A stretch of DNA of 36,805 nt from Deltaproteobacteria bacterium (GTDB taxonomy: Bacteria; Desulfobacterota; Binatia; UBA12015), in the NCBI GenBank assembly GCA_016874715.1, contig VGTK01000045.1, forward strand, positions 1 through 36,805, given 5' to 3'. The notes beneath the pieces are model-generated. The model worked only from the letters and a program-made list of their open reading frames with translations, had not been told where the DNA came from and searched no databases. Both the position numbers and the translations under genes were made by a program. Positions 23,882-32,319 of this stretch are shown piece after piece (the first letter of the stretch is position 1; each line of letters opens with the position of its first letter).

Positions 23882-24214
23882 TCACCGGACATCCTGGCGC
23901 GTGTCGGCGATCAGCGCCGCGGCACGCTGACGGAACACCCAGCCGGCAAGCCCGTCGCTCATCACCGCGTCGACGATCGGGCGACCGACCCGCGCCGGAA
24001 CGTCGCCACGGGCGAGGATGCTGCGCGTCACGTAGCCCGCCTGGTCGAGCTGGAAGATGCTTCCGGCGTCGGCCGCTACCGCGCGAACGGTCGTCTCGAG
24101 GACCTTGCCGAGAACCGCTTCGAGCTCGAGGGTCGAGGCGAACTGACGCGTCACCTCGTAGAGCACGTGCACCCGGTCCCGGCTCGTGGACCCGTTCGCT
24201 TCCGCGGTTGCCAC
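23882..24214 (-). CDS. Sensor histidine kinase, N-terminal GAF fragment ending at in-frame TGA
   Basis: 110 residues. Helix HVLYEVTRQFASTLELEAVL leads into the first half of a GAF domain (AVAADAGSIFQLDQAGYVTR; DGLAGWVFRQRAAALIADTR). The reading frame stops at TGA (23882-23884) right after GAF motif DTRQDVR and continues without shift as HFFADNQLVSLSAMAAPLL. A point change from CGA (Arg) or TGG (Trp) explains it. The base after TGA is C, a weak termination context in bacteria. The fragment alone would probably not fold. Probably a pseudogene or assembly error; readthrough is possible. Confidence 0.8.
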   Translation of the reverse strand: MATAEANGSTSRDRVHVLYEVTRQFASTLELEAVLGKVLETTVRAVAADAGSIFQLDQAGYVTRSILARGDVPARVGRPIVDAVMSDGLAGWVFRQRAAALIADTRQDVR

Positions 24215-24265
24215 CGCCGTGTGCGGAACCCTACACCTGGCGGCGCCGGGCCAAAAGGTAGCGCG

Positions 24266-24285
24266 CCCGGGCGGGTTCGCCCGGG
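24266..24285 (-). terminator. 8-bp GC hairpin after TonB-dependent receptor gene
   Basis: CCCGGGCG pairs with CGCCCGGG around AACC, just after the receptor stop at 24288, followed 9 nt later by CTTTT. Intrinsic terminator with a weak, delayed U-tract; separates the receptor from the kinase gene. Confidence 0.6.
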
Positions 24286-24287
24286 GA

Positions 24288-26390
24288 TCAGAGTCGCGCC
24301 GCGAGGGTGACGCCGCCGTAGACGTTGATGCCCGGCGCCGGCTCGTAGAAGCGTCCGCCGAGCGCGTTCAGCCGTACGACCGCGGCGTACGAGGCGTCGG
24401 CGAGGTTCTGCACGCCCGCGAAGGGTGCGACGCGCAGCGGACCGAGGTCGTACTCCAGCCCGGCGCGCAGGTTGACCAGCGGATAGCCGCGGGCCCGCGC
24501 GTCGTTCGCGTCGTCGACGAAGAATCCGCCGACGAAGAGCCCCTCGACGGCGACGAAGGCGCCGTCGGGTCGGCGCCACGCGAGCTGCTGGTACGCCTGC
24601 CACGGCGGGATTCCGGGCTCGTCGTTGCCGTCGAAGTTGCCCGCGGGCGTCGCGTAGCGGCGGTAGGTCGCGTGCATCGCCGTGAACGATCCCGTCCATT
24701 CCACGTTGCCGCCGAGCACGCTGCCGAGCCACGGTGTGAGCGTCGCTCGCGCATCGAGCTCGACCCCGACCCGCCGCGAGCTCCCGGCGTTGCGGAAGGC
24801 GGTGCGTCCGGAGGCGCTCTCGAACGGAACGATCTCGTCGTCGAGGTCGAGGAAGTAGGCGGCCACGCCGCCCTCGAGCAGGTCGCCGCCTCCGGCGCGT
24901 GCGCCGATCTCCCAGCTCGTCGAGACCTGCGGCGCGATCGCGGGATTCAGTCCCGCGCCGTCGGGGTTCGCGAGCTCGGTCGTCGTCGGCACCTGGAAGG
25001 CCGTGCCGACGTTCGCATACGTGGAGAGCCACGGCAGGGCGGTCCAGAGCACGCCACCCGCGGGACTCCACCTGCCGAACGTCCGCGCCCCCCCGGGCGC
25101 GCCCGGCGGGTACGCGACGTCGACGGAGAACGCCACGTCGTCGTAGCGCACACCACCGGAGACCTGGACGTCGCCCGTGACGAAGACGGCCTCGCGCAGA
25201 TAGATGCCGATCCCCTGCACGCTCTCGCGCTCGCTCAAGCCGAGCGTACCGCGCGCGCCGTCCACGTTGCTCCAGCGCCGCCGCACGTCCTCCTGCCCCT
25301 GCACGTCCAGGCCGAACGTGAGCGTCTGTGCGAAGCCGAGCGCGGGCCGCTCGAGATCGTAGCGCAACCCACCGCCAGGACTCGTGCGGTGAAACGCGAC
25401 CACGCCATCGCCGTTCTCCGGCAGGATCGGCTGTCGCGAGTCGAAGTCCCGATAGAGCGCGTACGCGTATGCCGACAGCGCGTGGGGTCCCGTCCGGTGC
25501 TCGACGACGATGCCCGCCCTCACCTGCTGCGCGGCCTCACCGGCGTCGAGGCGCACGTTGAGCTCGCGTGCCTGTCGCGGCCGGGCGCGCGCCTGTTGCC
25601 AGGTGAGCGTGCCCGGATCGTCGGCCAGGGGAACGTCGAAGGCGTTGGCGAGAAACGTCACGCGCGTGGTGTCGGATGGCGTCCAGCGCAGCTTCGCGTT
25701 CAGCGTTCCGTCGTAGGCCGCCGAGTGATCCCGGTAGCCCCCGATCCCGAAGTACGACCCCTGCACGAAGGCGCCGAAGTTCCCCGCGACCGCGCCGCCG
25801 CGGAGCGACGTCTTGAGCAGCCCGTACGACCCGGCGACGGTACGCGACTCGACGGTCGGCGTCGCCGGCGGGTCCTCGCTGAACAGCTGGATCACGCCGC
25901 CCGAAGCGTTGCCGTACAGCGAGGACGCCGGACCGCGCAGCACCTCGATGCGGGCGATCGCGTCGAGGTCGATGCCGCTCAGCTCGGTCTGCCCATCGGG
26001 CAGCGTCTCCGGCAGCCCGTCGAGGAGGACGCGGATCTCGCGGACCCCGAAGGCGGCGCGCGTTCCGAAGCCGCGGATCTGGATCCGCGGCCCCTGCGCC
26101 TGATTGCCGGCGTCCTGCACGAACGTGCCCGGCACACGGTTCAGCGGCTCGGCGAGGCTGACGGTCGGGCGCGCGTCACGGATCGCGCCGCGATCCACGA
26201 CCGACACGGCGGCGGGCACGTCGCGCAGCGACGTCGGTGCGCGCGTCGCGGTGACGACCGTGGCGTCGAGCAGCACGGGCGCCATCGAAGCTCCCCCCGG
26301 AGTCTCCGCGATCGGCACGTCCTGCGCGCGCGCCACCGGTCCGTGGAGTGCCGCGAGGAGACCGGCGGCCATGATCGCGGCGCGCGGCAT
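24288..26390 (-). CDS. TonB-dependent outer membrane receptor
   Basis: 700 residues. Signal peptide residues 1-22 (MPRAAIMAAGLLAALHGPVARA); the start at 26390 supplies the positive charge that the inner Met7 start would lack. Plug domain about 35-165: TVVTATRAPTSLRDVPAAVS (TonB-box region), RIQIRGFGTRAAFGVREIRV, VLRGPASSLYGNASGGVIQL. The rest is a 22-strand-type barrel ending in alternating aromatic residues (GVTLAARL). Such receptors import siderophores, cobalamin, metals or other large ligands using TonB. The barrel shows the 'DPSxxxxPE' iron-type pattern only loosely, so the ligand is open. It begins 13 nt after the tRNA-Glu 3' end, with no leader room for a riboswitch. Confidence 0.94.
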   Translation of the reverse strand: MPRAAIMAAGLLAALHGPVARAQDVPIAETPGGASMAPVLLDATVVTATRAPTSLRDVPAAVSVVDRGAIRDARPTVSLAEPLNRVPGTFVQDAGNQAQGPRIQIRGFGTRAAFGVREIRVLLDGLPETLPDGQTELSGIDLDAIARIEVLRGPASSLYGNASGGVIQLFSEDPPATPTVESRTVAGSYGLLKTSLRGGAVAGNFGAFVQGSYFGIGGYRDHSAAYDGTLNAKLRWTPSDTTRVTFLANAFDVPLADDPGTLTWQQARARPRQARELNVRLDAGEAAQQVRAGIVVEHRTGPHALSAYAYALYRDFDSRQPILPENGDGVVAFHRTSPGGGLRYDLERPALGFAQTLTFGLDVQGQEDVRRRWSNVDGARGTLGLSERESVQGIGIYLREAVFVTGDVQVSGGVRYDDVAFSVDVAYPPGAPGGARTFGRWSPAGGVLWTALPWLSTYANVGTAFQVPTTTELANPDGAGLNPAIAPQVSTSWEIGARAGGGDLLEGGVAAYFLDLDDEIVPFESASGRTAFRNAGSSRRVGVELDARATLTPWLGSVLGGNVEWTGSFTAMHATYRRYATPAGNFDGNDEPGIPPWQAYQQLAWRRPDGAFVAVEGLFVGGFFVDDANDARARGYPLVNLRAGLEYDLGPLRVAPFAGVQNLADASYAAVVRLNALGGRFYEPAPGINVYGGVTLAARL

Positions 26391-26403
26391 TCCAGGAGAA
26401 GAG

Positions 26404-26478
26404 TGTCCCCGACGGGATTTGAACCCGTGTTACCAACGTGAAAGGCTGGTGTCCTTGGCCGACCTAGACGACGGGGAC
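26404..26478 (-). tRNA. tRNA-Glu (anticodon TTC)
   Basis: 75 nt including the discriminator A. Acceptor stem GTCCCCG/CGGGGAC pairs fully; anticodon loop C-TTTCA-C reads GAA/GAG; T-arm has GGGTTCAAATC. The CCA end is not encoded. It lies 13 nt upstream of the receptor ATG on the same strand and 62 bp downstream of a strong terminator. Confidence 0.97.
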
Positions 26479-26540
26479 CGAAGTCCGGGTGGTACTAGCC
26501 GCCGCGTCCCCCCGCAAGCGATCGCTGCGCCGTAACGAGA

Positions 26541-26575
26541 AAGGGCCGGCCACCTCCACGAGGCGACCGGCCCTT
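26541..26575 (-). terminator. Intrinsic terminator of the DUF1302-DUF1329 operon
   Basis: AAGGGCCGGTCGCCTC pairs with GAGGTGGCCGGCCCTT with two mismatches and a short loop, followed by TCTCGTT. It begins 25 nt after the DUF1329 stop, upstream of tRNA-Glu. Confidence 0.85.
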
Positions 26576-26600
26576 CCGCTACTTCGACACGCGAGGCGGA

Positions 26601-28016
26601 CTATCTGCCGCTACGCACCACGCGGTCGGTCTCGAAGATCGCGTCGGGGATGTCGATGTAGTACTCGGTCGGATTCACCGGCATGCCGGTGACCGTGGCG
26701 CGGTCGAGCTTGTAGTTGACCGAGTAGCCGGCGTTGCCGCCGCCGCCCGTCCGGAGGTAGCCGGGCTCGCCGTCGACCTTGGTGACCGCGAAGGCGGGCA
26801 GCGCGTAATTGACGAGCGCGTTGCCCTTCCAGTCGAACTTGTTCTTCCAGTAGCCGCGGCCGGTCTCCTTGTCGAGGTACATCACCTGCTTGCCGAAGAG
26901 GTAGTACGGGTTCTTCGGCACCGCCTCGACGATCCACACCGGGCGCGGCACCAGGGCCCACTGGATCGGCGCCCAGGCCACGAGCCCTTCGCCCTTCGTC
27001 CACGGAACGCACTTGCCCGCGTCCTTCAGGGTGGACGAGCACTCCGACGGGATCAGCTGGTACTCGGGTGTGACCAGCTGCCAGCCGACCTCGGTCGAGT
27101 CGATCAGGTCAGAGACCGCGGTGCCCGGCTTGATCTTGGCGACCGGCGAGCCGCTCTCCAGCGCAGGCTTGTCGTAGTGCGCGAGCACCGTGCCCTCACC
27201 GATCAGCTTGAACGTGAAGTCCTCGGGCTTGCCGTCGAAGTACGGGCCGTCATCGAGCGAGATGTCCGAGCCGAGCAGGCCGTCGGAGCGGTTGGCCGGG
27301 TTGATCGGGCGCACGCGGCGCAGCGCCGGGACGTACGTCCAGGCCTGATCCTGCTTGTCGCCCTCGCGGTAACGCCAGTTGAGGTTGACGATGCCATTGA
27401 CGTCCGCGGGCTCCTTCACCGCACCGATGGTGCGCGACAGGATGTTGAGTGGGTTGTCGGCGATGCGCTGCTGGAAGAACGGCGGCTGCCCGTCGTAGTA
27501 CTTGAACGTCACGTCGGTCGCGATGCGGCGCAAGAGGCCGTCGCGCGACACCCAGTTGACCGGCGACTGGGTGTGGAACCCGCCCTCCCAGAACAGGGTG
27601 TAGAACCAGTTCCAGATCAGCTTCGAGCCGGCCTTGGGGTCGTTCGCCTCGATGTCCGGAAACGGCCAGCCGGTGATGATCGCCGGACGATTTCCAGTCG
27701 CCTTCTCGACGACCGTACCCTTGTCGTCGATGTCGAACTTGCCGCGGTTCTTCTCCGACGCGGCCTTGAGGTTCGGGTCGACCACGCTCTTGTTGACCGC
27801 TTCGAGCTTGATGATCGGGTTCGCGTACTCGCCCTTCTTGTAGAACTCGAGGATCTCGTCGGGCATGAGGCCACGGCCGATCTCCCAGTTGTCCTTCGAC
27901 AGCACGGTGCCCGACGGCACCTCGTCGATCGGAGCCGCGTGCGCCGACCGCGCGATGGCCAGCGCGAGGCCCAGAATCGTGACCCGGAGAGCGCGGCGGC
28001 AACTCACCTCTTGCAT
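26601..28016 (-). CDS. DUF1329 family outer-membrane-associated protein (LolB-like)
   Basis: 471 residues with a signal peptide (ALRVTILGLALAIARSAHAA). Family blocks: VPSGTVLSKDNWEIG, NRPAIITGWPFPDIEANDPK, FVNWVSRDGLL-like segment with PVNWVSRDG, WTYVPALRRVRPINPANRSD, RPVWIVEAVPKNPYYLFGK and YLDKETGRGYWKNKFDWKG. DUF1329 proteins are periplasm- or outer-membrane-associated with a LolA/LolB-like fold and nearly always sit beside DUF1302, as here (97 bp after it). Together with an RND pump they recur in clusters for steroids, terpenes and other hydrophobic compounds. AAAGGA precedes the ATG. Two Cys in the middle (ECSSTLKDAGKC) may form a disulfide. Exact role unknown. Confidence 0.93.
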   Translation of the reverse strand: MQEVSCRRALRVTILGLALAIARSAHAAPIDEVPSGTVLSKDNWEIGRGLMPDEILEFYKKGEYANPIIKLEAVNKSVVDPNLKAASEKNRGKFDIDDKGTVVEKATGNRPAIITGWPFPDIEANDPKAGSKLIWNWFYTLFWEGGFHTQSPVNWVSRDGLLRRIATDVTFKYYDGQPPFFQQRIADNPLNILSRTIGAVKEPADVNGIVNLNWRYREGDKQDQAWTYVPALRRVRPINPANRSDGLLGSDISLDDGPYFDGKPEDFTFKLIGEGTVLAHYDKPALESGSPVAKIKPGTAVSDLIDSTEVGWQLVTPEYQLIPSECSSTLKDAGKCVPWTKGEGLVAWAPIQWALVPRPVWIVEAVPKNPYYLFGKQVMYLDKETGRGYWKNKFDWKGNALVNYALPAFAVTKVDGEPGYLRTGGGGNAGYSVNYKLDRATVTGMPVNPTEYYIDIPDAIFETDRVVRSGR

Positions 28017-28043
28017 GAACGGATTCCTTTCGAATGCGGGATC

Positions 28044-28070
28044 GGGGCGTCACCCGTGCGCTGACGCCCC
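28044..28070 (-). promoter_or_regulatory. Intercistronic hairpin between DUF1302 and DUF1329
   Basis: GGGGCGTCA and TGACGCCCC pair perfectly around a 9-nt loop, 27 bp before the DUF1329 ATG. Without a U-run it is more likely an mRNA-stability or processing element, or partial terminator, that sets the ratio of the two products. Confidence 0.6.
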
Positions 28071-28113
28071 GTAGACCACATCCTGGTGCGGCCCCCGGGC
28101 GGAGGTCAAACCG

Positions 28114-29865
28114 TCAGTTGAGCTGGTAGGTCGCCCGGAACCAGAACTGGTCCCGGTCGCGCAGGATGCCGACCCCCTGCGTGTAGCCGTTGTTGCCCGA
28201 GCCGAACGTGTGCGTGTTCACGTACTTGACGTCGAACAGGAACGAGTCGGTGAAGCGATAGAGCAGTGACGGCGTGAACAGCAGCGCGCCACGTATCGTC
28301 GCCACGGTCGTCAGCTGGGGCAGAAGGCGCCCGCCGGCGAAATCCGAGCGGACGGTCGCCTGGATGAACGCCTCGAACGGGTCCTGGTTCACGAAGTCGC
28401 AGCCCTTCGGGGTCGGCGCCTGGGGTGCGCCGCAGTTGGCTATCTGCCCCGCCTGCGGACCGCCGGCGAGCTGGCGATCGATCGCACTCGGCTTGAGGAT
28501 CGGCGAGTAGAAGTCCTTCTTGTCGGAGTCGGTCAGGTTCGCCTGCCAGACGACCGAAAAGATGCCGAGGAAGCTCGACGCCGGGTTCAGCATCGGGATG
28601 AAGAAGTTGTGGTCGAGGCCGAACTCGCCGCGCAGGACGTTCGCCGTCTGGTACGTGCCGGGCTGCGTGAAGCGGCTGTTCACCACGGCGCCGATGCCCT
28701 CGTAGGGCAGGAACGCGGGCTCGTCGTTGAACAGCTCGACCTCGGTGCGCACGATCGAGTTCAGCGTGTCGCTGTACCAGCTGAGCGCGGTGCCGATCAC
28801 GTTGGTGAGCCCGTGGTGCGCGACGCTCGTGATGTACTGTCCCGGGCCGTTGGGGTTCGGCTCGGAGATCCCGGCCAGCGTGATCACCGGCACCTGCTGG
28901 AAGGTGCGATAGAACCAGATCGACCAGTTGTAGTCGCGATCGATGACGCTCTGGAACTTGAAGCCGTAGCGCGAGTTGCCGGTCTCGTAGCGCGGCAGCT
29001 TGTCGTACACCTGGATGCCCGGACCCTGGATCGGAGGCGGCTGCGAGTACGGGCTCACGCCCTGGATGTTGAGATAACCGGTATTGGTGTCGAGCCAGCC
29101 CGGGACCCAGTACGCGTCGAGGAAGCCGCTCGACAGCGGCCCCCAGGTCGAGAACAGCTCGTAGGTCGTGCGCAGCGTCCAGAGCGGGATGCGCGCCTCG
29201 TCGAGGTCGATCTGGATGCCCGGGATGAGCAGGACGTCGAAGGGGTTGTTCGCGTCGAGGAGCCCGATGGTGTCGGCCTCGCCCCAGGAGATCGCCTGGC
29301 GGCCGACGCGCATGAAGAACTTGTCCTTGGCGAAGTTCAGGTACGCTTCGTTGACGCGCGTCCGGCGGCCGTAGAACTCGCGGCCGTCACGCCGGCGGCC
29401 GGTGTTGTTCAGCGCCTGCGCGATCGTGCGGCCCTCGGAGTAAAACGCGGCCTCGACGCCGGGCTGCTTGGTGAGCGCCAGGGTCTGGGCGTAGCGTTCC
29501 GGGCCGACGTCGTAGATGCCGTCGTAGAATCCCCAGATCGCGAGGCGTCCGCTGAGATCCGTGAAGAAGCTCCGCCAACCGGTGAGCTTCCGGAAGTCGA
29601 CCTCGAGCTCCGGGTTGTAGAAGTTGCGCCACTGCTTCATGTCGCCGGGGTTGATCGACGGCTGCGTGTACTCCTGCGACTGCTCCGTCGCGATCGTGTA
29701 CTGCGTGTAGAAACGACCCCGCAGCTCGACCGAGTCGTTCTGGCCGAACCGGATGGCCAAGGCGGTACCTGGCGCCGACGCCAGCATCGCGATCGCCAAC
29801 ACGGCCATCCCGACGCTGGGCTGCAGCGTCCTCCCCGTACCTCTCCTTCCGGATCGAGCAACCAT
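28114..29865 (-). CDS. DUF1302 family outer membrane protein (first copy)
   Basis: 583 residues from the ATG at 29865, preceded by GAGGAGGGAGG; longer forms would start inside the palindromic operator. Signal peptide: MAVLAIAMLASAPGTALA. The rest is rich in alternating hydrophobic strands and aromatic residues, a predicted outer-membrane barrel, ending FWFRATYQLN. The family block is FFMRVGRQAISWGEADTIGL followed by LDANNPFD; the same G-R/K-Q-x-I-x-W-G-E-x-D pattern occurs in the copy at 34852-36534. First gene of a two-gene operon with DUF1329. Probably a channel or receptor for hydrophobic compounds; the cargo is not known. Confidence 0.93.
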   Translation of the reverse strand: MVARSGRRGTGRTLQPSVGMAVLAIAMLASAPGTALAIRFGQNDSVELRGRFYTQYTIATEQSQEYTQPSINPGDMKQWRNFYNPELEVDFRKLTGWRSFFTDLSGRLAIWGFYDGIYDVGPERYAQTLALTKQPGVEAAFYSEGRTIAQALNNTGRRRDGREFYGRRTRVNEAYLNFAKDKFFMRVGRQAISWGEADTIGLLDANNPFDVLLIPGIQIDLDEARIPLWTLRTTYELFSTWGPLSSGFLDAYWVPGWLDTNTGYLNIQGVSPYSQPPPIQGPGIQVYDKLPRYETGNSRYGFKFQSVIDRDYNWSIWFYRTFQQVPVITLAGISEPNPNGPGQYITSVAHHGLTNVIGTALSWYSDTLNSIVRTEVELFNDEPAFLPYEGIGAVVNSRFTQPGTYQTANVLRGEFGLDHNFFIPMLNPASSFLGIFSVVWQANLTDSDKKDFYSPILKPSAIDRQLAGGPQAGQIANCGAPQAPTPKGCDFVNQDPFEAFIQATVRSDFAGGRLLPQLTTVATIRGALLFTPSLLYRFTDSFLFDVKYVNTHTFGSGNNGYTQGVGILRDRDQFWFRATYQLN

Positions 29866-29926
29866 CCTGGCCTCCCTCCTCGATGACCGGCAGTCCCCGC
29901 TCGGCGCGGCTGCACGAGCGGTCGAT

Positions 29927-29942
29927 TGTACCGCGCGGTACA
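29927..29942. promoter_or_regulatory. Perfect 16-bp palindrome operator upstream of DUF1302
   Basis: TGTACCGCGCGGTACA equals its own reverse complement. On the minus strand it contains most of GGTACAAT, whose TACAAT would be a -10 box about 60 nt before the ATG at 29865, so a bound repressor would block transcription. The size and symmetry suit a TetR-type dimer. It is also 175 bp from the divergent isomerase gene. The cognate regulator is not identified. Confidence 0.6.
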
Positions 29943-30001
29943 TCCGCGCCCGTCGAAACGCAGCGCACCGTACTCAGCGTCACGCCGGGATGTCAATGCG
30001 C

Positions 30002-30025
30002 GGAACGTCTCGTGGAACGTCTCGC
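30002..30025. repeat. 12-bp tandem direct repeat
   Basis: GGAACGTCTCGT followed directly by GGAACGTCTCGC, in the 252-bp divergent gap (29866-30117) about 90 bp before the isomerase ATG. A tandem 12-bp period can be a regulator site for one helical face-shifted pair, or chance duplication. Confidence 0.55.
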
Positions 30026-30117
30026 CGCGACGCGCGCTTGCACCCCGCATCGCTTCTGGCGCCGCAGGCGGAGGGCGGGTGCGCGATGCACGCTGCCGTG
30101 ATAGCTCGCCGACGCGC

Positions 30118-31005
30118 ATGGACACGACGACCACCAGCCGTCCTCGCGCGCTGCTCGCGCTGGGGGCCGCACTCGGATTCGCGCTCGCGACGTTCGACCT
30201 CGTTCGCGGGGGGCGCGGCGAGGCGCCGGTTCCCGACGACGCCGTCGCCATCGTCGGGGACGCCGCGGTGCTACGCATCGACTACGAGCGCGCACTGTCG
30301 GCGCTGGCGGCCGATCGCCGCTCGCCCCTGTCTCCGGACGACCGCCGGCGCGTGCTGGACCGCCTGATCGACGAGGAGCTGCTCCTGCAGAGGGGCCTCG
30401 CCCTCGGCCTCGAGCGCCGCGACGGCCGGGTGCGTTCCGACCTCGTCGCGTCGGTGGTGGAGTCGATCGTCTCCGAGGCGGCGACGGCCAAGCCGACCGA
30501 CGACGATGTCGCGGCCTTCTTCGCCGACAATCAGGCGCTGTTCAGGCGCCCCGGGCGTGTCCGCGTCCGCCAGATCCTGTTCCGGGTCACCGCCTCGGTG
30601 ACGGACGCGCAGGCGCTCGCCCGCGCCAACGCAGGCCTGAAGAGGCTCCGCGCGGGCGAGTCGTTCGAGCTGGTGGCGACAGAGCTCGGCGACACGGCGC
30701 TGGTCGAGATCCCTTCGGGACCGATCGACCCCGCGACGGTACGCGAGTACCTGGGTCCGACGGTCGCCCGGTCGATCGACGATCTGGCGGTCGGCACGCC
30801 GGGTGAGCCGGTCCGCTCCGCGGCGGGCTACCACGTGGTCGAGCTTCTCGAGCGCGAGCCGGGCGCCACGCCTGCCCTCGCCGACGTGGCGGACCAGGTT
30901 CGCGCGGAGCTGCGGCGCAGCAACGAGAACGCCGCTCTGCGCGGCTACGTCGACGAGCTGCGCGCGGCGACCGACGTTCGCGTCCGCGCGTCGGGGCTGG
31001 AGTGA
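30118..31005 (+). CDS. PpiC-type peptidyl-prolyl isomerase, membrane-anchored
   Basis: 295 residues. One hydrophobic segment near residues 11-27 (ALLALGAALGFALATFDLV) anchors it or acts as signal. Residues 50-130 form a SurA/PrsA-like helical chaperone part (RRRVLDRLIDEELLLQRGLA); residues about 143-250 the parvulin domain (RVRQILFRVTASVTD, RAGESFELVATELGD, VRSAAGYHVVELLERE). It would assist folding of exported proteins. The start has no clear ribosome site. The stop overlaps the GTG of the next gene (GTGA), so both are translated together. A linked HupE/UreJ-like membrane protein suggests that partner as client or co-factor (inference). Confidence 0.86.
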   Translation: MDTTTTSRPRALLALGAALGFALATFDLVRGGRGEAPVPDDAVAIVGDAAVLRIDYERALSALAADRRSPLSPDDRRRVLDRLIDEELLLQRGLALGLERRDGRVRSDLVASVVESIVSEAATAKPTDDDVAAFFADNQALFRRPGRVRVRQILFRVTASVTDAQALARANAGLKRLRAGESFELVATELGDTALVEIPSGPIDPATVREYLGPTVARSIDDLAVGTPGEPVRSAAGYHVVELLEREPGATPALADVADQVRAELRRSNENAALRGYVDELRAATDVRVRASGLE

Positions 31006-32216
31006 CGCGCCCGCTCCCGCTCCTCGCGACCGTACTCTCCGCGGCCGCCATCCTCGCTGTCCTGACCGCGGCGCCGCGGGGCGCTGCGGGACACGCACGC
31101 AGCATCTCGCACTCGACCTGGCAGCTCGACGACGCCGGTGCGAGCGTCGAGGTGCGCTTCGCCGCGCTCGACCTCTCGCAGCTGCCGCTCGGCGCCGGCC
31201 CCGCCGAGGCAGCGGCGCGGTACGCCAGCGAGCACCTCTGGGTCGAGCGCGACGGCGCCCGCTGCCCGGTCCGCGGCGAGCCGCGCCTGCTCCCGGCGGC
31301 GGAAGGCTGGCGCGTGTTCGCCTGGCGGATCGACTGTCCCGCGGGCGGGCGCACGATGCGCAGCGACCTGCTGCGCGAGGTGAATCCGTCGCACATGCAC
31401 TTCGCCCGACTGCGTGGATCGGGCAGCGCGCCGGTCGAGCGCGTGCTCGCCGAGAGCGACGATCGCTGGGCCCTCGACGCGGAGGGGCGCCACGACGGGG
31501 CCGGCACCTCCTTCGCGGGCTACGTGTGGCTCGGGCTCGAGCACATCCTGGCCGGCTGGGACCACCTCGCCTTCGTCGCGGCCCTGCTGTTGCTCGCCGA
31601 TACCCTGCGCGAGGTCGCAACGTTGGTCACCGCGTTCACGCTCGCGCACAGCGTCACGCTGGCCCTGGCCGTACTCGGGCTCGTGCGGGCGGAGGCGGCC
31701 GGGATCGAGTCGCTGATCGGCTTCTCGATCGCGCTCGTCGCCGCGGAGAACGCTTGGCTCCTGTCGGGTCGCGACCGCGTCGTGCCACTGGTGAGCGCCG
31801 GGCTTCTCCTGATGCTCGCGGGACTCTCCGCGGCCGGGGTCGGCAGCCTCGGTCCGCTCGCACTGTGCGGCCTCGCGCTGTTCACCTCCTGCCACTTCGG
31901 GCTGCTCGATCGTACGCAGCGACCGGCGCGCCTGCGGGCGGCGATCGCCTTCGCCTTCGGCCTGGTGCACGGCTTCGGCTTCGCCGGGGTGCTCGCCGAG
32001 ATCGGGCTGCCACGCGACCGCCTCGTGCCGGCCCTGGTCGGGTTCAACGTCGGCGTCGAGCTCGGTCAGCTCGCGGTGGTGGCGGTGGTGTGGCCGCTCC
32101 TGCGCTGGCTCGCCCGCTTCCGCGAGGGCGCGGTCGAGCGACTGGTCGCGGAAGCGGGCTCCGCGGCGATCTGCGGCCTCGGCCTCTTCTGGTTCTTGAC
32201 GCGCGCCCTGGGGTGA
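31002..32216 (+). CDS. HupE/UreJ-like membrane protein
   Basis: 404 residues, start GTG at 31002 within the GTGA overlap. Residues 1-30 signal/anchor (LLATVLSAAAILAVLTAAPR), 31-165 periplasmic domain with an N-terminal HARSISHSTW, then six or seven membrane helices from about 175. Conserved blocks: GLEHILAGWDHLAFVAALLL, LVTAFTLAHSVTLALAVLGL, VHGFGFAGVLAEIGLP and FNVGVELGQLAVV. These His/Asp/Glu-containing helices mark the HupE/UreJ_2 family, relatives of nickel/cobalt permeases. No hydrogenase or urease gene is near, so metal transport is only a possibility. Confidence 0.88.
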   Translation: MTRPLPLLATVLSAAAILAVLTAAPRGAAGHARSISHSTWQLDDAGASVEVRFAALDLSQLPLGAGPAEAAARYASEHLWVERDGARCPVRGEPRLLPAAEGWRVFAWRIDCPAGGRTMRSDLLREVNPSHMHFARLRGSGSAPVERVLAESDDRWALDAEGRHDGAGTSFAGYVWLGLEHILAGWDHLAFVAALLLLADTLREVATLVTAFTLAHSVTLALAVLGLVRAEAAGIESLIGFSIALVAAENAWLLSGRDRVVPLVSAGLLLMLAGLSAAGVGSLGPLALCGLALFTSCHFGLLDRTQRPARLRAAIAFAFGLVHGFGFAGVLAEIGLPRDRLVPALVGFNVGVELGQLAVVAVVWPLLRWLARFREGAVERLVAEAGSAAICGLGLFWFLTRALG

Positions 32217-32319
32217 GCCGCGGCTGCCGTTCCCGCGCGGACGCTGGCAGCCCGTTGCCCACGAGCAGCCGCGAGCACGGATCGGCCGACGCCCGAACCG
32301 TGCCACGCACCGGCTCGGG

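Noticed and set aside
23882..23884. The in-frame TGA as a selenocysteine codon or sign of a changed genetic code
   Set aside because: The position is inside a GAF domain where Arg or Trp fits, no selenoprotein motif is present, and many genes in the window end normally with TGA.
26391..26403. Cobalamin or other riboswitch before the TonB-dependent receptor
   Set aside because: Only 13 nt lie between the tRNA and the start codon.
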